A stretch of DNA of 64,000 nucleotides. It comes from Streptomyces fulvorobeus. GTDB taxonomy: Bacteria > Actinomycetota > Actinomycetes > Streptomycetales > Streptomycetaceae. The DNA lies in NCBI RefSeq assembly GCF_013167895.1, contig NZ_BLWC01000001.1, forward strand, positions 5,704,001 through 5,768,000, read 5' to 3'. Positions 61,297 to 64,000 of this stretch are shown here, in pieces. The notes beneath the pieces were generated by a model, which saw only the letters and a list, made by a program, of their open reading frames with translations, was not told the origin of the DNA and searched no databases. Positions within the stretch are counted from its first letter, which is position 1, and each line of letters opens with the position of its first letter. Both the position numbers and the translations under genes were made by a program.

Positions 61297-62676
61297 CTAC
61301 TGCTCACCTCCCGCCCGCGCCCCCGCTCCGAGCCGTGTGAGGGAGTCGGCGTGCGCCAGTCCGCTCTCCCTCGCGATCGAGTCCAGGGACTGGGCGTCGC
61401 GCACCGGGGCGAAGCGCACCCCTTTCCCTCCCGCCCCCCGGCTGAAGCCGTACACCGCGGGCCTGGGCAGGCTGTTGTACGCCCACGGGGTGGAGAAGTA
61501 GTACGCCCCGGTGTCGTACAGCACGACGAAGTCGCCCTCCCGCAGTTCGGGCAGTTCCCGGCCGTGTGCCACGACGTCTCCGGTGAAGCAGCACGGTCCC
61601 GCGATGTCCTGCACCAGGAGCGGCCCGGCGGCGGGGCGTCCCTGCGCGTCGAACGCACCGACGCGCAGCGGCCAGGCGTCGGGCATGAAGACCGTACGGG
61701 TGGCGGTCTGCGCGCCCGCGTGGGTGAGCGCGATCCGGCGCCCGCCCGCGTCCTTCGTGTACTCCACGAGCGCGCCGATGAAGCCGTTCTTCGCGAGCAG
61801 CGACCGGCCGAATTCGGTGACCAGCGCATAGCGGCCGTCGAAGAGGCCGGGCGCCGCTTCCCGCAGCGCGGCCACGTAGTCGGCGTGCGAGGGCCGGACC
61901 GTGTCGTCGGCGAAATTGACCGGCAGGCCGCCGCCGATGTCGATGCTGGTGACGCGCTGGGTGCGCAGCGAGCCGTTGATCTCCTCGGCCAGTTCGTACG
62001 TCTGCGCGATACCCCGGGCGATGAGCTCCAGGGGGCAGCCCTGCGAGCCGACATGAGCGTGCAGCCTGGTCAGCCACGGCCGCTCGGTGAAAGCCCGTAC
62101 GACCGCTTCGCGCGCGCCCTCGTCGTGGAGCGCCACTCCGAACTTGGAGGTCGCCGTCGCGGTGCTCATCGCTTCGATGGAACCGCCGCCCACCTGCGGA
62201 TTGACCCGGAGCCCGAGGACGGAAACCGAGTCCCGGGTGCGCAGTTCGTCGATCCGCCGCAGTTCGTCGAAGCTGTCGGCGTTCACGGCGACCCCGAGGG
62301 CCAGCGCCAGCCGGATCTCCTGGCGCGTCTTGGCGGGGGAGTCGAGCACGATGTCGGCGGGAGGGAATCCCGCGTCGAGCGCCAGCCGCAGTTCACCGGG
62401 GCTCGCGACCTCGCATCCCATGCCGCAGGCGGCGAGCAGCCGCAGGACGGGCACGAGTGAGGACGCCTTGGCGGCGAAGGTGTGGAGCGTATGGGGCATG
62501 GCGGGGAACGCGTTCCGCAGCGCGGCCACGGACGTGCGTACCCCGTCGGTGTCGATGAATCCGGCGACGGGCTGCCGTTCGCCCAGCAGGCCGTCCGCGA
62601 CGGCCTGGCGGACCACGTCGGCGAACTGCGGGGAACCGGCCGGAGAAGCGGGGATCGGAGAGTTCGTCTGCGTCAT
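61297..62676 (-). CDS. Type III PLP-dependent decarboxylase (LysA/diaminopimelate decarboxylase-like)
   Basis: A 459-residue alanine-racemase-fold decarboxylase. The PLP lysine is in HTFAAKASSLVPVL; CEVASPGELRLAL, RVNPQVGGGSIEAMS, HAHVGSQGC, DIGGGLPVNF, EFGRSLLAKNG, the cysteine motif GPCCFTGDVV and YDTGAYYFS follow the family order. ATG 62676 is chosen; there is no clear ribosome site, so a leaderless message is possible. It is not next to other lysine genes and its substrate may be a different diamino acid. Divergent context does not clarify it. Confidence 0.8.
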   Translation of the reverse strand: MTQTNSPIPASPAGSPQFADVVRQAVADGLLGERQPVAGFIDTDGVRTSVAALRNAFPAMPHTLHTFAAKASSLVPVLRLLAACGMGCEVASPGELRLALDAGFPPADIVLDSPAKTRQEIRLALALGVAVNADSFDELRRIDELRTRDSVSVLGLRVNPQVGGGSIEAMSTATATSKFGVALHDEGAREAVVRAFTERPWLTRLHAHVGSQGCPLELIARGIAQTYELAEEINGSLRTQRVTSIDIGGGLPVNFADDTVRPSHADYVAALREAAPGLFDGRYALVTEFGRSLLAKNGFIGALVEYTKDAGGRRIALTHAGAQTATRTVFMPDAWPLRVGAFDAQGRPAAGPLLVQDIAGPCCFTGDVVAHGRELPELREGDFVVLYDTGAYYFSTPWAYNSLPRPAVYGFSRGAGGKGVRFAPVRDAQSLDSIARESGLAHADSLTRLGAGARAGGEQ

Positions 62677-62785
62677 ACCGCGAGAGTCGTCGATGGCCGC
62701 CCCACAGTTCTTCGTCGAACCGGCCAAGCCTCGCCCTCACCCTTGGCCGGACGGGCAAGCGTCCTGACAAATCATACCGAAGTGC

Positions 62786-64000
62786 TCAGTTCTCGGCCGT
62801 CAGGCGGACGCCGAGCATGAGGAGCAGCCGGGTGTCCGGGTCGTCGACGTCCACACCGAACCGTTCCCTGGCGCGCCGCAGCCGGTAGCGCAGGGTGTTG
62901 GGGTGCAGGACGAGCCGCTGTGCCGCCCGGGCGACATCGCCCGAGGTGTCGAGGTAGGCGGCGAGCGAGCGGACGAGCTCGCCACCGGCCGACAGATCGG
63001 CCCGTACGAGATCGTGCACCGGCCCGCTGCCCGCCTCCCACAGGGGCCGTGCGGCGTCCAGGACCCGCAGGACATCGAGTGAGGGGCCCAGCCCGGCGGC
63101 CGTGGCCCAGCGCGGCTCGCCCTCAGCCCCTCCACCCCTCCCGCGCAGCACCCGCAGGACGAGCAGCGCCTCCTCGCACGACGCGGCGGCGCCGAGCGTG
63201 GAAGAGACGACCGAACCCGCCCCCACCCGGACGGGCGCGCCCCCCGGCAGCGACACCGCGAGCGCGTCGAGCTCCTTCGCCAGCCGCACGACGTCCCGGT
63301 CCTGGGCGCTGCCCACGGGCAGCAGGATCAGCAGCCGCTCCGGTTCGCGGAGCACCAGCACCGTCGAGCGGTACGAGGCCGCCTGGAGCGCCAGCACGTC
63401 CAGGGTGCGACCGGCGGAGGGCGGCAGGGCGCCGTCCGCCCGCTCGACTGCCAGCACCGCACAGGGGGCGTCGGGGGACAGGCCGAGAGACCAGGCGTGC
63501 GTACGCGCGTCCCCCCGGCCGTACAGCAGCCCGCGCAGGGCGTGGTCCCTGCGGCGTACGGCCGCACTCTCCCGCAGCCGGTGGCTGATCAGGTGCGGGG
63601 CCGCGACCTCCGCCGCCCGGCGCAGGGCGTCCGGTGCCCGCGGGAAGAGGCTGCGGCCGTCGGCCGCGACCCAGATGGAGCCGAGCACCTCCGGCCCGCT
63701 GCGAACGGCGATGATCAGGCGTTCCGGGCTGTCCCCGTCAGCGGGGCGGTGGATGACGTCCCGGGAGGTCCACAGCGCGTGCAGGATTCCGCTGCGGCGC
63801 AGCTCGGCGACCCGCCACTCGGGGACCCGCCCGCCGAGGATCGTGGAGCGGCGGACCCCGTCGGCCTCGGACCGGGTGGCGGAATGCGCCAGCACCCGGA
63901 ACCGGGTGTCCTCGATGGTGATCGCGCCACCCGTGTACTCGGCGATGGCGGCGGCGAGCGCGCTCAGACCGCCCGCCGCGGCGTCGGGCATCTCCGGCGG
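62786..64000 (-). CDS. PucR/CdaR-type transcriptional regulator, possibly partial at the 5' end
   Basis: At least 401 residues are visible. The N-terminal part (LAAAIAEYTGGAITIEDTRF) is the end of or a complete sensor domain, the middle a GGDEF-like CdaR domain (ALRGLLYGRGDARTHAWSLG; ASCEEALLVLRVLRG), and the C-terminus the PucR helix-turn-helix AAQRLVLHPNTLRYRLRRAR. An ATG lies at 63991, but the frame stays open to the edge, and many family members are longer, so the true start may be outside. Its target may be the neighbouring decarboxylase; no operator could be identified. Confidence 0.78.
   Translation of the reverse strand, partial: PPEMPDAAAGGLSALAAAIAEYTGGAITIEDTRFRVLAHSATRSEADGVRRSTILGGRVPEWRVAELRRSGILHALWTSRDVIHRPADGDSPERLIIAVRSGPEVLGSIWVAADGRSLFPRAPDALRRAAEVAAPHLISHRLRESAAVRRRDHALRGLLYGRGDARTHAWSLGLSPDAPCAVLAVERADGALPPSAGRTLDVLALQAASYRSTVLVLREPERLLILLPVGSAQDRDVVRLAKELDALAVSLPGGAPVRVGAGSVVSSTLGAAASCEEALLVLRVLRGRGGGAEGEPRWATAAGLGPSLDVLRVLDAARPLWEAGSGPVHDLVRADLSAGGELVRSLAAYLDTSGDVARAAQRLVLHPNTLRYRLRRARERFGVDVDDPDTRLLLMLGVRLTAEN

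Overview
The window is very GC-rich actinobacterial DNA with strong third-position GC bias, GTG/TTG starts and dense 4-nt stop/start overlaps. It fits a Streptomyces chromosome. About 10.2-59.8 kb is one large secondary-metabolite gene cluster of the mitomycin (mitosane) type. The evidence is a 3-amino-5-hydroxybenzoate (AHBA) synthase, the AHBA supply enzymes, a run in the order mitB-mitC-mitD-mitE-mitF-mitG-mitH, an MmcQ/YjbR protein, a mitomycin-binding Mrd-like protein, an MmcR-like O-methyltransferase, a McrA/MitR-like flavin oxidase and an Mct-like exporter. There is no polyketide synthase, so AHBA is not a polyketide starter here.

Layout. 0-10 kb is flank: a partial 2,4-dienoyl-CoA reductase, DoxX, a class II aldolase, a decayed zone of gene fragments (3.0-4.9 kb), an ABC exporter with PadR regulator and a large palindromic operator, an IS5-type transposase remnant and an aminoglycoside-phosphotransferase-like gene. 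10.2-14.2 kb: aminoquinate/shikimate dehydrogenase, a siderophore-interacting-type reductase, aminoDHQ synthase, aldo-keto reductase. 14.2-22.1 kb (minus operon): carbamoyltransferase, FAD hydroxylase, APS kinase, ATP sulfurylase small subunit, a CysN fragment without GTPase domain, berberine-bridge-type oxidase, O-methyltransferase. 22.7-31.7 kb (plus operon): a phosphodiesterase-like protein lacking key residues, a two-gene unit with an ImmA/IrrE-like protein, P450, phosphopantetheinyl transferase, aldehyde dehydrogenase, F420-type reductase, Fe/2-oxoglutarate oxygenase, thioesterase-like fragment. 31.7-36.5 kb (minus): MtrA-like protein fused to a carrier domain, B12 radical SAM enzyme, acyl carrier protein, phosphodiesterase. 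37.0-48.7 kb (plus): the mitB-H block, two small unusual proteins, mmcQ, mrd, a ROK kinase. 48.7-52.2 kb (minus): two phosphodiesterases, aminoDHQ dehydratase and a second, near-identical carrier protein. 52.9-59.8 kb (plus): AHBA synthase, HAD phosphatase, luciferase-like reductase, SCP2/beta-lactamase-fold protein, methyltransferase, exporter. Beyond an IS630-type remnant lie housekeeping genes (panD, a LysA-like decarboxylase, a PucR-type regulator).

How it works together (established for AHBA and mitomycin pathways, inferred here). The kinase, Gfo/Idh oxidoreductase, AHBA synthase, phosphatase, aminoDHQ synthase and aminoDHQ dehydratase make AHBA. MitE loads AHBA on a carrier protein, MitB adds GlcNAc, MitC deacetylates it. 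Radical SAM, flavin, P450, F420 and 2OG enzymes then build and oxidise the core, and carbamoyl-, O- and N-methyl groups are added. No aminoDAHP synthase, cluster regulator or sulfotransferase was recognised.

The least explained part is a sulfate-activation set (CysC, CysD, CysN C-terminus and a degenerate CysC-like protein) together with four alkaline-phosphatase-superfamily proteins, two of them beside carrier proteins. This may point to sulfuryl or phosphoryl leaving-group chemistry, for example for aziridine closure. Eight cluster or flank genes carry an apparent single missing base, mostly in C or G runs, which looks like draft-sequence error rather than decay.
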